Positions 46,201 through 55,555 are shown, numbered from the stretch's first letter. The stretch: 64,000 bases of DNA from Oscillospiraceae bacterium (GCA_017435965.1 JAFSEA010000027.1:22694-86693); one strand, 5' to 3'. Numbers and translations: made by a program. Notes: generated by a model not told the origin, from the letters alone.

Positions 46201-49200
46201 AATCAGACGCTTCATTACTGTGACCATCTGCACATATTTTCTCGATAAGCACTTCATTTATGCCTCCGCCCACAACAGGAACATCTGTTGTCCAGCCGGG
46301 AGCCATAAGATAGTCAATCCACTCCTGTGTTTCGGGGTATGAATCGAGAATTACCGCCGCCATTGCAACGATTCTCTGTGACATACCGAAGTTACCATGG
46401 ATTTTGCGGTTATAGACTTCGTCAAGAGCACCACGAATAAAGTTATCCTCAACATTCTGACGAATCTGTGCCGCCGTCTGCTTTGCATATCTGCTTCTGT
46501 TGTTCTTTGCTATATAATTAAGAACCTGACTGTCCTCATACATATCATATACCATATCATATGTGGGGATTTCGTTTGTGAGAATAGTACATTCCCAAAT
46601 GCAACCAAGACGTTTTCCCTGATTTGAACCACCATCGGAGTTCCAGACATCGTTTCCGAATGCTTTAATGTCGTAATCACGGTAGAGATCAGCAACACGA
46701 TCAAGAAGTATTGCCGCCACACGACCATATTTCTTCTCACCGGTAAAATAATATGCATAAGCACAGTTTACTATTGCGTTTGTAAGAACGCCGCCGTTGC
46801 TGTCCGGTGTTTTGTTGTGGAAAACACCATAATGCATAAACTCAGCAATGTAGAGGTGACGTTCAGCAACGGTTCCTGATAAATATGCCTCTCCGTCCTC
46901 TTTGCTTGGAACATAGCCATATCCGTCATCAACACCCCAGGTTTCCACAGTTTCACCCGGGCGAAGTCCCTGACCGCAGTTTATTGTCGTACTGCTTTCG
47001 ACATCCTTATAAAGGTTGTTGGTCAGATATCCTCCGGGAACTCCATAGCCATAGTACGCCTTCCATTGTGCACTATTCTGCACACCGGGCTCTGTCACAC
47101 TCTTGTCACCAAAGAGCTCACGATGAGCATCAAGGGCATCCTGATAAATAAACTCACCATATTCATTGAGACCAAGCTTATAGAAGCTCTCAAAATCGTT
47201 ACTTGGGAATACTCGTTTACAGTCCGGACACTGAATCTTCCACGGTCTGATTATTGAGTTATGTACCCACGGATAGTTGCCGTACTTTTCCTGGAGATTT
47301 ACTCCGCAATAACGGCAAGTATACATATACGGGTCTTTTTCAGCACCTACGGAGAAGCTTCGGGGAACCTCCTGAGATGCGATAAGCGAATAAATCTCAT
47401 CAAGCTTGTCAACATACTTATCAGCAGTTTTTATGTATGTATCGGCAGTTGCCTTCGCCCAATCGTATTTTCCGATATTTTCTCTTGCAATGCTTTGTTT
47501 TTCAGCCGTCATATAGCTTGCTTCCGTCTTTGCCGTAACAACGGGAATCTCGATGACTTTTGTGCGGATTCTTCCACCGACCTTGACCGTTACTTCAAAC
47601 CGTGCCGTTCCGTCTGCAACAGGTCGGATATAGTTTGCCCATTCGCCTGTTTCATTCGGATACTGCTCATATGCTATTGTTGCAAACTCGGGAGTAAGTG
47701 CTGTTGCTGTAATTTCTGCATCCGAAAGATCCATCTCGTTTCCGAGATTTGTAGTTGCCGAAACGTAAAGCGGATATCTGTCCGATTCATCATCGGTAAG
47801 ACGGATCCTGGGACTTCCGCCGCTTGTTGCCGTAATATCGGTCATTCCTTCCGGAAGAACCTCTACATCAAAACTGTAATTCTTTGTTTCTCCATTAAAT
47901 GTTGCAGTTGCCGTGATAGTCGTCTTTCCTACAGAAAGAGTTTTGATTGCATCACCGGAAACAGTTGCAACAGTTTCATCCGAAGATGTATATGTTATAG
48001 GTGCATTTTCTTTGCTTATAATTCTTCCGCTTCTGAGTTTTACTTCACCTTCAAGAATTGCTGTATCACCGAGGAATACTTCCTCCGCAACAGTCTTTGC
48101 GGTGACCGAAGCGATGGGATCATCTACTACACTCACTACGACTGTCTCGGTTGAGGTTACACCACCAACAGTTACGCTGAGAGAAATTTCAGTCTGTCCT
48201 TCTGCCTTTCCAGTAATATCAAAGGGAAGCTTTCCTGTTTTACCCATAGTGTAGCTTGCAAAGCCCGAAACACCCAGGACATCAGTATCAAGGATGCTCA
48301 CCGCTGCAGAATTTGAAGTATCGGAGCTTCCGTCGTTGTTTATACCAAAGTGAAGTGCCGAGCCGTCTGTCATTGAGGCATAAACCGTACCCTGTACAGT
48401 TTCGCCGATTGCAATTTCTTCGGGAATTTCATACGCAATTTTTTCATAAACTGTTCCCGATTCTGCAACGGGATCAAACGCAATCGTTCCTATTACAAGG
48501 ATAGCACCTGCAGAATAATGCTTTTCACGTGCTCTGAAGGAAATCTTATGTTCGCCTGCCGTGAGGTGAAGTGTGTTAAGAGACAGTTCACCGGTGTCAA
48601 ACATAGCCGTGGCATCCGGGTCATAGCAGTTAACGTCACCTGCATACACATCATCGACGAATACAGAGAACTTTCCGCCTACATTCCAAACACCGCCATG
48701 AACCTTTAAGTTAAAGTCATGCTCATACGGAATGTCAACAAGAAGCGTAACTGCATTGTTTGTAATTTTCGATGTTGCAGGCCACATACCGCCTCGTACC
48801 CAGATATACGCAGCCTTGAAGCCCGTGTTTGTGCAAGAACCGAGACGCCACATTGTCGTGTCGGATTCTTCTCTCACAATCGTATATCCCGGTGTCTTTG
48901 TGGGGGCAGAACGATCGCCGTTGTATGTGCTCTCGGAGAAATCTACTTTAATGCTAGGGAAGGTATCATAAACATTGAGAGTAAGCTTTCCCGATATCTT
49001 TGTTCCGTCCTCGTTTTCAGCCTCTGCAGTTATAACGGTCATACCTGCCGCAATGGTTGTAACAACACCGGTTGTCTTATCAACTGTTGCGGTTGCGATG
49101 TTTGAGCTCTTATACGAAACTGTATACCTACTCATGTCTGCCGCAATGCTATCGCTCATAATTCCTTCAACAGAAATCTGAGCTGTGTCACCCGGAAGAA

Positions 49201-51940
49201 GAACCGATTTATCTGCAGTTACGGTGATGCTTTCAAGCACGGGAGCATCTTCAATTTCAACATCAACACTTCCGGTAACCTGCTTTCCCTTTGAAACTGC
49301 AGTTACCGTAATTTCAGCTATTCCCTTTGAAACACCGGTCACAACACCTGTTTCGCTGTCAACTGTAGCAATGTTCTCATTATTACTTGCAAAAGAAACT
49401 TCTGTTTCCTCTGTCCATTCTTCCTCGAGATTGCTTATAAGCTCATATGCAACCGTCGCCGTTCTCGTTGCAGGAATTGTTTCTTTGTCAACTGACACCT
49501 TGACAGTTGCAAGCTCGGGAACGGGATATGTCTTAAGAGGAATTGTTTCCGTATAAGAATTATTACCGTCAACATTTACGGTGATTTTAATATTTGTTTC
49601 GCCTACTGTCTTTGCATTTACCGCAAACACAATATCAGTTTCATTTTCAGGCTGTGCATATTTAACATCCGAAACCGTTGCGACATCCTCATTCTCAACA
49701 GTTACAGAAACAGTATTCTTCAAATCTTGTGAAGCATCGTCGGAAAGACCGAAGCCACGGTATGAACCATCGGACATCTTAACCTGCGCAGTAAGTTCTG
49801 TGGTGTTACCCACCGAAATTCTTCCGAATTCCGAAACTTCAACTTTTTCGGTTTCAGGCTTACTTTCAACAGGTGTAAACTCCATCCATATCGGAAGAAG
49901 GTTCGGTGTTGCATAATGCTTTACTCTTGTGCGGAAGGAGATTTCAACGTCTCCTGCAGGAATATAAAGTGTGTTAAGTTGCTTCTTTTCTCCTACAGAA
50001 AGAGCCGCATCCGCCTCGTAAACATTATAGTCACCGGCATACTGTCCGTTTACATAAATCGCGAAATCAGAACCTGCATACCATTTATATCCGAGCATTT
50101 CAATTGCGTAGTAGCCCGCTGCAGCAAAGTTCTTGCGAACGGTAAACATCGCATTTACGCGATCTTCCTCTTCCCTGTTCTGCCACGGGTCTCCCGGAAT
50201 CTGAATCTGCTGATAAGGAAGGGTCATTCCGTTTGCAAGAGCAACAGAGCTCTTTCTTGCAATATTCGTTGTTGTTTTTTCAGGGACTATATCAAAACCA
50301 TATGTACTCCAGGTTGAAGGTGCTGTTTTGTCCTTGCCTATCGTATGTGTTCCGTTGAGATCAAGACGAGTATATGCAGGCTTTGTTTCATCAACGGGAG
50401 TGAGAGTTATTCCCGAAAGAAGGAACATCTGGAATGTGGTTGAACTTCTGTACCAGCTCTTTGCATTTCTCGCAATGGAATCCGCATCAACATCAAACAT
50501 GAGGTAATATTCTCCCGCTTTGGGAACTTCAATATAACCTATATCGGTTACATACGGGGTATTCTCATCAGTTGCAAGGTTATTTACATCGTAAAAACCG
50601 ACTTCATCAGCAACAGCTACAAAGTCACCGAAGGTTGCACCGTTTGTTATTGTGCCGCTTGAAGCTTTATTGGTTGTTGCAAAGTTTACGTTGCCGAAAT
50701 ACACCTTTGCTACTACACCCTTATCAAAAACACCCTTTACAGCGCCGTTCTTCTGCTCGCCGCTGTTAGTGACACCTACAACCGTAGAATGAGAGCTTGT
50801 GAATGCATTGACTGCCGAAAGCTTGAATCTGCCTCCATATGGGACATTGAGCTTCATTACAAACCACGGTCTGGTTGCATAGCTTTCTGCCTCATAGTTG
50901 TTTCCTGCGCTGTCATTTGCTATTTTAAGCTGTGCCGCATAGCCCGAATCCGCAATAAACGGACTGTTGTCCTGAGGAACACATCCGAGAATTTCATATC
51001 CTTCGGTCTTTGCAAGATCTATCATCGGAGCTGTGCCGGATATCTTTTCCTTGAAGCTTACATACATAAGCTCAAGATTATCAATCACATTGCCCTGAGA
51101 TGATGCAGTTGATGCCTGAAGTGCACCGTAGTTTGTTATTGCATCCTCGTGGTATGCATTTGGCGTTATATCATATACTATCGGTTCTTTCTCACTTATT
51201 GCCGCATTTGAAAAAGAAAAAGAACGAAGCTTGAGAGTATAGAAGTATCTGCTGTTTGATGAATATATATCTTTTTTCGCATTTGCATTTGCACCGTTGT
51301 GAAGAAAAACAAGATAATATTTCTTGCTTGAATCAACAGAAACCTTATCAAAGCTTACTGTTTTAAGCTCGCCGTTTCCGTATGCATCAAAAGAACCAAT
51401 CTTTGTTGTTGCATACTTTGCGGCAACATTATTTCTGATTGCCTTGTTTCCGTAAGCAATTGTCGGGCATTGCCACGAGCTTGCGGGAGCTTCAAAAAGA
51501 AGCACATCATACTTACCACCTGAATTTTCTGTAAGGAAGCTTACATTCGGAACAAAAGTTCCTGTTTCAGACGGTGAAATTTCAAATATTATTGTTCTGA
51601 CAGTCGCCTGAGTTCCATCAAAATCAGGGGAAGCTGTATCGGCAACGTTTACTGTCCACAAAAAATTATTTATATCGGCAGAAACGGTTGAGCCGGAAGC
51701 CTGATTAACGAACCCCCATTTGCTTGTAATTCCGTCTTTTGCGGAATCAAATGTGAAATCCGTGGAGGTTGTCGTACTGTTGTACATACCCGTCAGAGCA
51801 AAGAAACCGTGTGACGGAGCCGTGAACACGTATTCATCCACGATGTTTTCGCTTTCTGCCGATGCAAATAAACTCATCGCCGGAAGCATGGAAATCACCA
51901 TTGCGATTGTGAGAATAAGTGATAATAATCTTCTCTTCAT
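43202..51940 (-). CDS. Giant SLH-anchored heparinase II/III-like surface protein
   Basis: A 2912-residue secreted protein. A signal peptide (MKRRLLSLILTIAMVISMLPAM, cut near ASA-E) is followed by: an N-terminal module (about 30-520) shared with the next protein; a carbohydrate-binding-like domain (about 523-693) repeated at 994-1157; Big_2-like Ig domains (about 700-990 and 1160-1475); a heparinase II/III-like lyase (about 1477-2400) with two CxxC pairs (YTCRYCG near 1541, IQCPDCK near 1570), GNFGMSQRIVAMA and SHAHLDTLNIGMTAFG, and SHNTVVVDGK; a PutIg-like domain (about 2560-2650); a Thr/Pro/Gly linker; and three S-layer homology repeats (2730-2912, GIIKGTSDTTYSPAKNITRADFA) for cell-wall attachment. 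Probably degrades a uronate-containing polysaccharide at the cell surface. Last gene of the araC operon. Exact substrate unknown. Confidence 0.87.
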   Translation of the reverse strand: MKRRLLSLILTIAMVISMLPAMSLFASAESENIVDEYVFTAPSHGFFALTGMYNSTTTSTDFTFDSAKDGITSKWGFVNQASGSTVSADINNFLWTVNVADTASPDFDGTQATVRTIIFEISPSETGTFVPNVSFLTENSGGKYDVLLFEAPASSWQCPTIAYGNKAIRNNVAAKYATTKIGSFDAYGNGELKTVSFDKVSVDSSKKYYLVFLHNGANANAKKDIYSSNSRYFYTLKLRSFSFSNAAISEKEPIVYDITPNAYHEDAITNYGALQASTASSQGNVIDNLELMYVSFKEKISGTAPMIDLAKTEGYEILGCVPQDNSPFIADSGYAAQLKIANDSAGNNYEAESYATRPWFVMKLNVPYGGRFKLSAVNAFTSSHSTVVGVTNSGEQKNGAVKGVFDKGVVAKVYFGNVNFATTNKASSGTITNGATFGDFVAVADEVGFYDVNNLATDENTPYVTDIGYIEVPKAGEYYLMFDVDADSIARNAKSWYRSSTTFQMFLLSGITLTPVDETKPAYTRLDLNGTHTIGKDKTAPSTWSTYGFDIVPEKTTTNIARKSSVALANGMTLPYQQIQIPGDPWQNREEEDRVNAMFTVRKNFAAAGYYAIEMLGYKWYAGSDFAIYVNGQYAGDYNVYEADAALSVGEKKQLNTLYIPAGDVEISFRTRVKHYATPNLLPIWMEFTPVESKPETEKVEVSEFGRISVGNTTELTAQVKMSDGSYRGFGLSDDASQDLKNTVSVTVENEDVATVSDVKYAQPENETDIVFAVNAKTVGETNIKITVNVDGNNSYTETIPLKTYPVPELATVKVSVDKETIPATRTATVAYELISNLEEEWTEETEVSFASNNENIATVDSETGVVTGVSKGIAEITVTAVSKGKQVTGSVDVEIEDAPVLESITVTADKSVLLPGDTAQISVEGIMSDSIAADMSRYTVSYKSSNIATATVDKTTGVVTTIAAGMTVITAEAENEDGTKISGKLTLNVYDTFPSIKVDFSESTYNGDRSAPTKTPGYTIVREESDTTMWRLGSCTNTGFKAAYIWVRGGMWPATSKITNNAVTLLVDIPYEHDFNLKVHGGVWNVGGKFSVFVDDVYAGDVNCYDPDATAMFDTGELSLNTLHLTAGEHKISFRAREKHYSAGAILVIGTIAFDPVAESGTVYEKIAYEIPEEIAIGETVQGTVYASMTDGSALHFGINNDGSSDTSNSAAVSILDTDVLGVSGFASYTMGKTGKLPFDITGKAEGQTEISLSVTVGGVTSTETVVVSVVDDPIASVTAKTVAEEVFLGDTAILEGEVKLRSGRIISKENAPITYTSSDETVATVSGDAIKTLSVGKTTITATATFNGETKNYSFDVEVLPEGMTDITATSGGSPRIRLTDDESDRYPLYVSATTNLGNEMDLSDAEITATALTPEFATIAYEQYPNETGEWANYIRPVADGTARFEVTVKVGGRIRTKVIEIPVVTAKTEASYMTAEKQSIARENIGKYDWAKATADTYIKTADKYVDKLDEIYSLIASQEVPRSFSVGAEKDPYMYTCRYCGVNLQEKYGNYPWVHNSIIRPWKIQCPDCKRVFPSNDFESFYKLGLNEYGEFIYQDALDAHRELFGDKSVTEPGVQNSAQWKAYYGYGVPGGYLTNNLYKDVESSTTINCGQGLRPGETVETWGVDDGYGYVPSKEDGEAYLSGTVAERHLYIAEFMHYGVFHNKTPDSNGGVLTNAIVNCAYAYYFTGEKKYGRVAAILLDRVADLYRDYDIKAFGNDVWNSDGGSNQGKRLGCIWECTILTNEIPTYDMVYDMYEDSQVLNYIAKNNRSRYAKQTAAQIRQNVEDNFIRGALDEVYNRKIHGNFGMSQRIVAMAAVILDSYPETQEWIDYLMAPGWTTDVPVVGGGINEVLIEKICADGHSNEASDYGLLWLSGVSMVNNVLSGYDKYEGMKLSENPKYQQMFLALLPLRAANSYSPQIGDGGNTADLSHWANAGHMKAAYTQTKEPVFAQYLYMLNGNSVADLKYDMYTKNPESLADEVQAIIDEYGTVYLDSDIQTGFGYSILRDGYSYEDNITDATAQETTRNVWMYFGSNGVSHAHLDTLNIGMTAFGLNILPDLGYPEQTGNDPNRIQWVRNTISHNTVVVDGKKQTENSEIRGKVKHYDDAGQVQVIDVDTSYVYDETEQYRRSVVMINVDDANSYYVDLFRILGGQSHIYSFHAQSNEIAETVGIETVKQADDEGNYIGTYAGADVPYGQDPDTVSNSWDYPTKYPIGFTWLENVDRDENPENKFEIDFAIKDFNKAVKDSKDIHLRLTMLNGTNVADGADVNVAITDGYAPRIAANKNIDKLKYVLIENENNNEELDTVFTTVLEPYKGSRILKSADELTMSVIDGKEKKNDAARAVKVTLASGRVDYIFYATNNAVTYTVTDGETQLSFRGFVGVYSVENGKNTYKYVIDGDIIGEELETKPAIVGTVRNFTKELSAENTIEISTEEAVSDAELASLANRVVIIDNETGMRDGAYKILSAERSGENIVLNTGRVSMIRKYVDMYQPELGYVYTIAEGQDAVIPLSVSDDKSPEFDALPDNLTASAGSMMTLTINATSELEDVGITYSGTSLPRGATLNENTGIISWKPTASQVGNNHFAVTATDSDGRATTIHFVVRVYGSTTDNGNAGTTTEPTTPSTPDKPSTPGTESGETGSTDESGGSSGGGAGGSGGGTGGGGATTPTTPETPDVPETTIRFTDLGAHAWAADAINALADKGIIKGTSDTTYSPAKNITRADFAILLVRAFEKESDNTENFADVSESDYFAKELAIARNTGLVGGVGDNKFAPRDNIKRCDMMLMVYRVIKDTEAFVGADIIRPDNADFNSVPDYAKEAVSALIGAGLVNGKNNLIAPLDNTTRAEVAVLLQRVLDFVAEK

Positions 51941-51963
51941 AATTTTCCTCCTTAGTCAACTTT

Positions 51964-51987
51964 AGGGGAAGAAACAAGTCTTCCCCT
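51964..51987 (-). other. Intercistronic stem-loop between the two surface-protein genes
   Basis: GGGGAAGA (51965-51972) and TCTTCCCC (51979-51986) form an 8-bp stem with a 6-base loop between the stop of the 852-residue gene and the AAGGAGG of the giant gene. There is no U tract on the minus strand, so it is more likely an mRNA processing or stability element that sets different amounts of the two proteins. Confidence 0.6.
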
Positions 51988-51994
51988 TATGTTT

Positions 51995-54553
51995 TTATTT
52001 ACTGTAAATTACGTTTCCGTTTGAAAGAATCGCATATCCGACTGCATCTCCGGTTACGTCATCAATTACCGAGAATGTATCTCCTTCTGTCTTCATCGAA
52101 ACCTTATGGCTTGCATCGTCAAGACTTGTTCCGAAAAGGATTCCTTTTTCGATTACATCGGAAACTCCGATAAACTCTGCAACAACTGCAGTTTCTGTTC
52201 CTACCAGTCTCGTTCCGATAATGATTTTTCTGATTGTATCGGCAACAGGAAGATAATCATTATAAACCGCTGTTACGGTTGTATCCTTATATGCCTTGAA
52301 GCTATAGGAAAGGTCGAAGCTTACTATCTCTCCGTCCTTTTCCCAATAGTTAAAGAGTTTTGTTCCGTTTCTTAAGGCTGCGGTTGCTGTTACTGTTTCA
52401 CCGTATACAGGTGCGGCGTTGTCTACAGTTCCGTTAGCTACCGTTACATCAAAGGTTTCGGACGGTTCATCGACATATTCCGCAACAAAGCGCATCAATC
52501 TTCCGCTTGCCTTTACTTCATCTGCTGATGTGTAGGTCTCGCCGTCTGTGTCAAGTGTCCAGCCCATTGCAGTTCCAAAGCCTGCAAGGCTCGGAAGTGA
52601 TTCAAGAGTTATTACTGCACCTTCTTCATATTGACTGCGTGAGATTTCATCACCGTTTGCGTTGTAGAAAACAACATCTGTTTTCTCGGCACTATTGTCT
52701 GCATAAACAGCGGTGAGCCACATAGGACCTTTTTCAGCCTTAAGTGAGAGATTTGTATCATAAGAAACAATCTTCTTATATTCTCCGATTCCCTGTGCCC
52801 AATAGAGGAATGTATATCCGTCTTTTTCGGGAGCTGTATATGCAATTTCAGCACCCACAGCCATATCTTCCGTCTTTAATGTGGTTGCATCTACACCACA
52901 GAGGATTTTTACATTTGATGTTGTATTTGCCGGAGTTTTTTCAACAGCATTGCCTGCATCAACGTTTACGATCGAGTCGTAGGAGGACTGAATTTCTTCA
53001 AGTTCTGCAACTGTGGGAGATACAGGAGTGAGTTCAATACCTGAAAGAAGGAAGAGCTGGTTCAATCCATTTTTATAATTCCAATATTGAGAGTTGGCCT
53101 CTCCTGCTGCGGAATCAATATCAAAGAAAATATAGTATTCGCCTGATGAAAGTTCAACTGTTCCTATTTCTGTTTCGACCGGAGCATCAGCACTTACCGC
53201 AAGTGTTCTGCAATCATATGATCCTATCTTGCTATTTTCAGAAAAGCCCAATGAACCTGTATTGTTTACATAGTTATTAGTGCCACTTTGATCATACTTG
53301 CAAGCGGTTGTTGCTTTTACCATATGTACTGTTGCTACAGTACCCTGTTCCACATAATTATTGCTTATTTTTGCCCTGCTACTACTTGCCGTTTTCGCAG
53401 TATCCGCAGTAAACGCATTTAACGCAGTAACTTTGTATTCCCCACCAATCGGAACGTTAAGTTTTAACAGGCAGAATGGTCTTTTGTTATAACCTTCATT
53501 AAAATATAATGTTGTTACCGCCTCGGCAGTATCAGTCGCCGCAGTATATAAACCGACCTTAAGATGAGAAGCAAAACCGGCATCGTAGAGAGTCGGACTT
53601 GTGTCGAGTTTATAGTTTCTTCCTGTGAACGCAAAACCATCTGTTTTAGCCGTGTCTATCGCAGGAGTTTTTCCACTTATAGTTTCTTCCCAGCTTATGT
53701 ATCTAAGATGTCCATTTGCAGCTGTTGAATAATCAGGATAATCAGTTTCATATGTATCACTCAACACTGTTTTTGAAATATTATACTTATAAAACGGGGC
53801 TAATGCGGATGCACTATCCTTCATTGCAAATGAAACAAGCTTCAAAGAACCATATTGTTTTCCACTTTTTATTGTTGTATCACCTTTCCAGTTATCATCA
53901 ACACCGTTTGCAACAATAACAAAATAATACGTTCCTGCCTCAATTTCTTTTTTAGGGAAAGCTTCTGTTCTCAACTCACCCTCACCGTACGTATTGATTG
54001 TTCCTATACGATACTTTGAATCAAGACTCGCAAATTGAATACGAGCCGCTTTGATAGCATAATTCTTTTCCCATTCATATAATGTCTTATCTTTTTTATT
54101 TATCAAATAAAGCTCATATTTTGCTCCGGAAGGATCTGTTACATATGTAATATTCGGAAAGAATTCTCCCGATGTATCCGCGACAAGTTCGAGAGAAAGA
54201 GCCTTTGCCCTTGCCCTGTCGGCGTCTGATATATCAATAGCAGGTGTTGATGCTGTTGCATCATAGTTGATATAAATAAAATCTCCTTTCAGAAAATTAT
54301 CCGACAAGCTTGCCTGATTTGAAAAGCCCCAGCTATCCGAAATTCCAGCAACCGTTGCTTCGCTTTCAATAGCCCAAGCTTCGCTTTCTGTAGTTGCCGG
54401 ATTATACATACGCGTGTCTTCTGTCAATCCATGTGAAGCGAAATTGAACACCCATTCATTTCCGTTTCCGGTCTCGACCTCTGCTGCAAAAGCTGCCGGG
54501 ATAAGTCCGATAACCAATGCTGCTGCGAGGATAAGGGATAATACTTTTTTCAT
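51995..54553 (-). CDS. Large secreted protein sharing the N-terminal module of the SLH lyase
   Basis: An 852-residue protein with a signal peptide (KKVLSLILAAALVIGLIPAAFAAE, cut after AFA). Residues about 28-515 align along their length with the N-terminal module of the giant protein: SHGL..MYN, WGFSNQAS, ISGKTPAIDTAKTDGF..DTSP...AGFASHLKV, KLNVPIGGEYKVTALNAFT, YYIFFDID and LFLLSGIELTPV. From about 545 to 770 come InlB-B/Flg_new-like repeats (ITLESLPSLAGFGTAMGW, YGETVTATAALRNGTKLFNYW). The C-terminus (770-852) is unrecognised. There is no SLH, LPXTG or membrane anchor, and no catalytic motif I know, so a binding or scaffold role is likely. AGGAGG precedes the ATG; it is the second gene of the araC operon. 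Confidence 0.8.
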   Translation of the reverse strand: MKKVLSLILAAALVIGLIPAAFAAEVETGNGNEWVFNFASHGLTEDTRMYNPATTESEAWAIESEATVAGISDSWGFSNQASLSDNFLKGDFIYINYDATASTPAIDISDADRARAKALSLELVADTSGEFFPNITYVTDPSGAKYELYLINKKDKTLYEWEKNYAIKAARIQFASLDSKYRIGTINTYGEGELRTEAFPKKEIEAGTYYFVIVANGVDDNWKGDTTIKSGKQYGSLKLVSFAMKDSASALAPFYKYNISKTVLSDTYETDYPDYSTAANGHLRYISWEETISGKTPAIDTAKTDGFAFTGRNYKLDTSPTLYDAGFASHLKVGLYTAATDTAEAVTTLYFNEGYNKRPFCLLKLNVPIGGEYKVTALNAFTADTAKTASSSRAKISNNYVEQGTVATVHMVKATTACKYDQSGTNNYVNNTGSLGFSENSKIGSYDCRTLAVSADAPVETEIGTVELSSGEYYIFFDIDSAAGEANSQYWNYKNGLNQLFLLSGIELTPVSPTVAELEEIQSSYDSIVNVDAGNAVEKTPANTTSNVKILCGVDATTLKTEDMAVGAEIAYTAPEKDGYTFLYWAQGIGEYKKIVSYDTNLSLKAEKGPMWLTAVYADNSAEKTDVVFYNANGDEISRSQYEEGAVITLESLPSLAGFGTAMGWTLDTDGETYTSADEVKASGRLMRFVAEYVDEPSETFDVTVANGTVDNAAPVYGETVTATAALRNGTKLFNYWEKDGEIVSFDLSYSFKAYKDTTVTAVYNDYLPVADTIRKIIIGTRLVGTETAVVAEFIGVSDVIEKGILFGTSLDDASHKVSMKTEGDTFSVIDDVTGDAVGYAILSNGNVIYSK

Positions 54554-54594
54554 TTTCTTTTCCTCCTGTTATTTTATATCTATATCAGAGCTTT

Positions 54595-55467
54595 TCACTC
54601 TTTGATACGTTTTAAGTATGCACCGGGAGTCATTCCCATACGCTTTGAAAACGTCTTTGAAAAATGACTTTCCGACTCGAAAGAAAGATATTCCGCTATC
54701 TGTGTGAAATTAAGCGGCGTTTCTTCGATAAGCTGTTTTGCACGCTCAATTTTCATATCAATAAAATAGTCTATTATTCCCCTGCCGTACTTTTTCGTAA
54801 ATTCACGGCGGATATAAGGAACACTCAAAGACAGTTCTTCTGCTATTCTCGAAAGAGTAACCCTTTCGGTAACATGAGTCTTTAAAAACGACATAACCTT
54901 TTCGTCTATCGACATACGATGAGAAATAAAGTTTTTCCCATCACTTTCCATCATCTGTGCTTCAATAAGCTTTATAAAGAAAATCTCAACTCTGTTCTTT
55001 AAGGTCTGAACCCTTCCTTTTGTTATCCCATCACGAATGCGGCTACCCGAATCAACGCTTGTTTCGGGCATAAGCTCAAAGCATTCACGACTTTCCTCGG
55101 CAAGCTCTGCAACAAGCTCCTTTTCATCTTCGGAAAGCTCCATAACCCGTGAGGAAAGCATATAAAGTTCTTCCGTGCGAAGAACAGTAAAGCCCATAAT
55201 GAAGCATTCGGTATCATCTTCTGCAGAAAAAAGGCTATGAACCACACCGGGAGGCACCATATAATACTGCCCCGGCTTTATAACAATCTCCTTGCCGTCA
55301 ATTTTACTTGTCCTGCTTCCCTTTATGACATACTGAAACTCAAAAAAATCGTGACGCTCGGGAGGATACGGCAGAGGAAAATCCACCTTATACTCATTGA
55401 ACATAACAAATTTTTCGATAGTAAAAAAGTTTACGGCATCGGTCTTTTTATACACTTTTCTCGCCAC
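54595..55467 (-). CDS. AraC-family regulator with cupin domain
   Basis: A 290-residue cytosolic regulator. Residues 15-105 form an AraC-type cupin (PERHDFFEFQYVIKGSRTSKIDGKEIVIKPGQYYMVPPGVVHSLFSAE), and 190-290 the paired helix-turn-helix (LSRIAEELSLSVPYIRREFTKKYGRGIIDYFIDMKIERAKQLIEE, then FTQIAEYLSFESESHFSKTFSKRMGMTPGAYLKRIKE). It is the first gene of an operon with the two surface-protein genes. The ATG is reached from a promoter with direct repeats at 55550-55591, and the same element is found before the glycosidase gene, so this protein probably activates itself, the surface proteins and the glycosidase in response to a sugar bound by the cupin. Confidence 0.9.
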   Translation of the reverse strand: MARKVYKKTDAVNFFTIEKFVMFNEYKVDFPLPYPPERHDFFEFQYVIKGSRTSKIDGKEIVIKPGQYYMVPPGVVHSLFSAEDDTECFIMGFTVLRTEELYMLSSRVMELSEDEKELVAELAEESRECFELMPETSVDSGSRIRDGITKGRVQTLKNRVEIFFIKLIEAQMMESDGKNFISHRMSIDEKVMSFLKTHVTERVTLSRIAEELSLSVPYIRREFTKKYGRGIIDYFIDMKIERAKQLIEETPLNFTQIAEYLSFESESHFSKTFSKRMGMTPGAYLKRIKE

Positions 55468-55526
55468 AGCTTATCACCCGCCTTGCGAACAAGCATCCGT
55501 ATATGCAGATATGCTTTCTTAATTAA

Positions 55527-55555
55527 ATTTTAACATATCAGGCACACGCTGTCAC
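55527..55555 (-). promoter_or_regulatory. Promoter of the araC-surface-protein operon
   Basis: On the minus strand GTGACA (55550-55555), a 17-base spacer and TAAAAT (55527-55532). It has the same -35 as the glycosidase promoter and lies two bases downstream of the proximal direct repeat. The expected transcription start is near 55520, giving a leader of about 50 bases. Confidence 0.78.

Noticed and set aside
47261..48154. Plus-strand open frame of 297 codons inside the giant surface-protein gene
   Set aside because: Antisense to conserved Ig-like and lyase-coding sequence; very rich in Cys, Arg and Ile and without features of a real protein.
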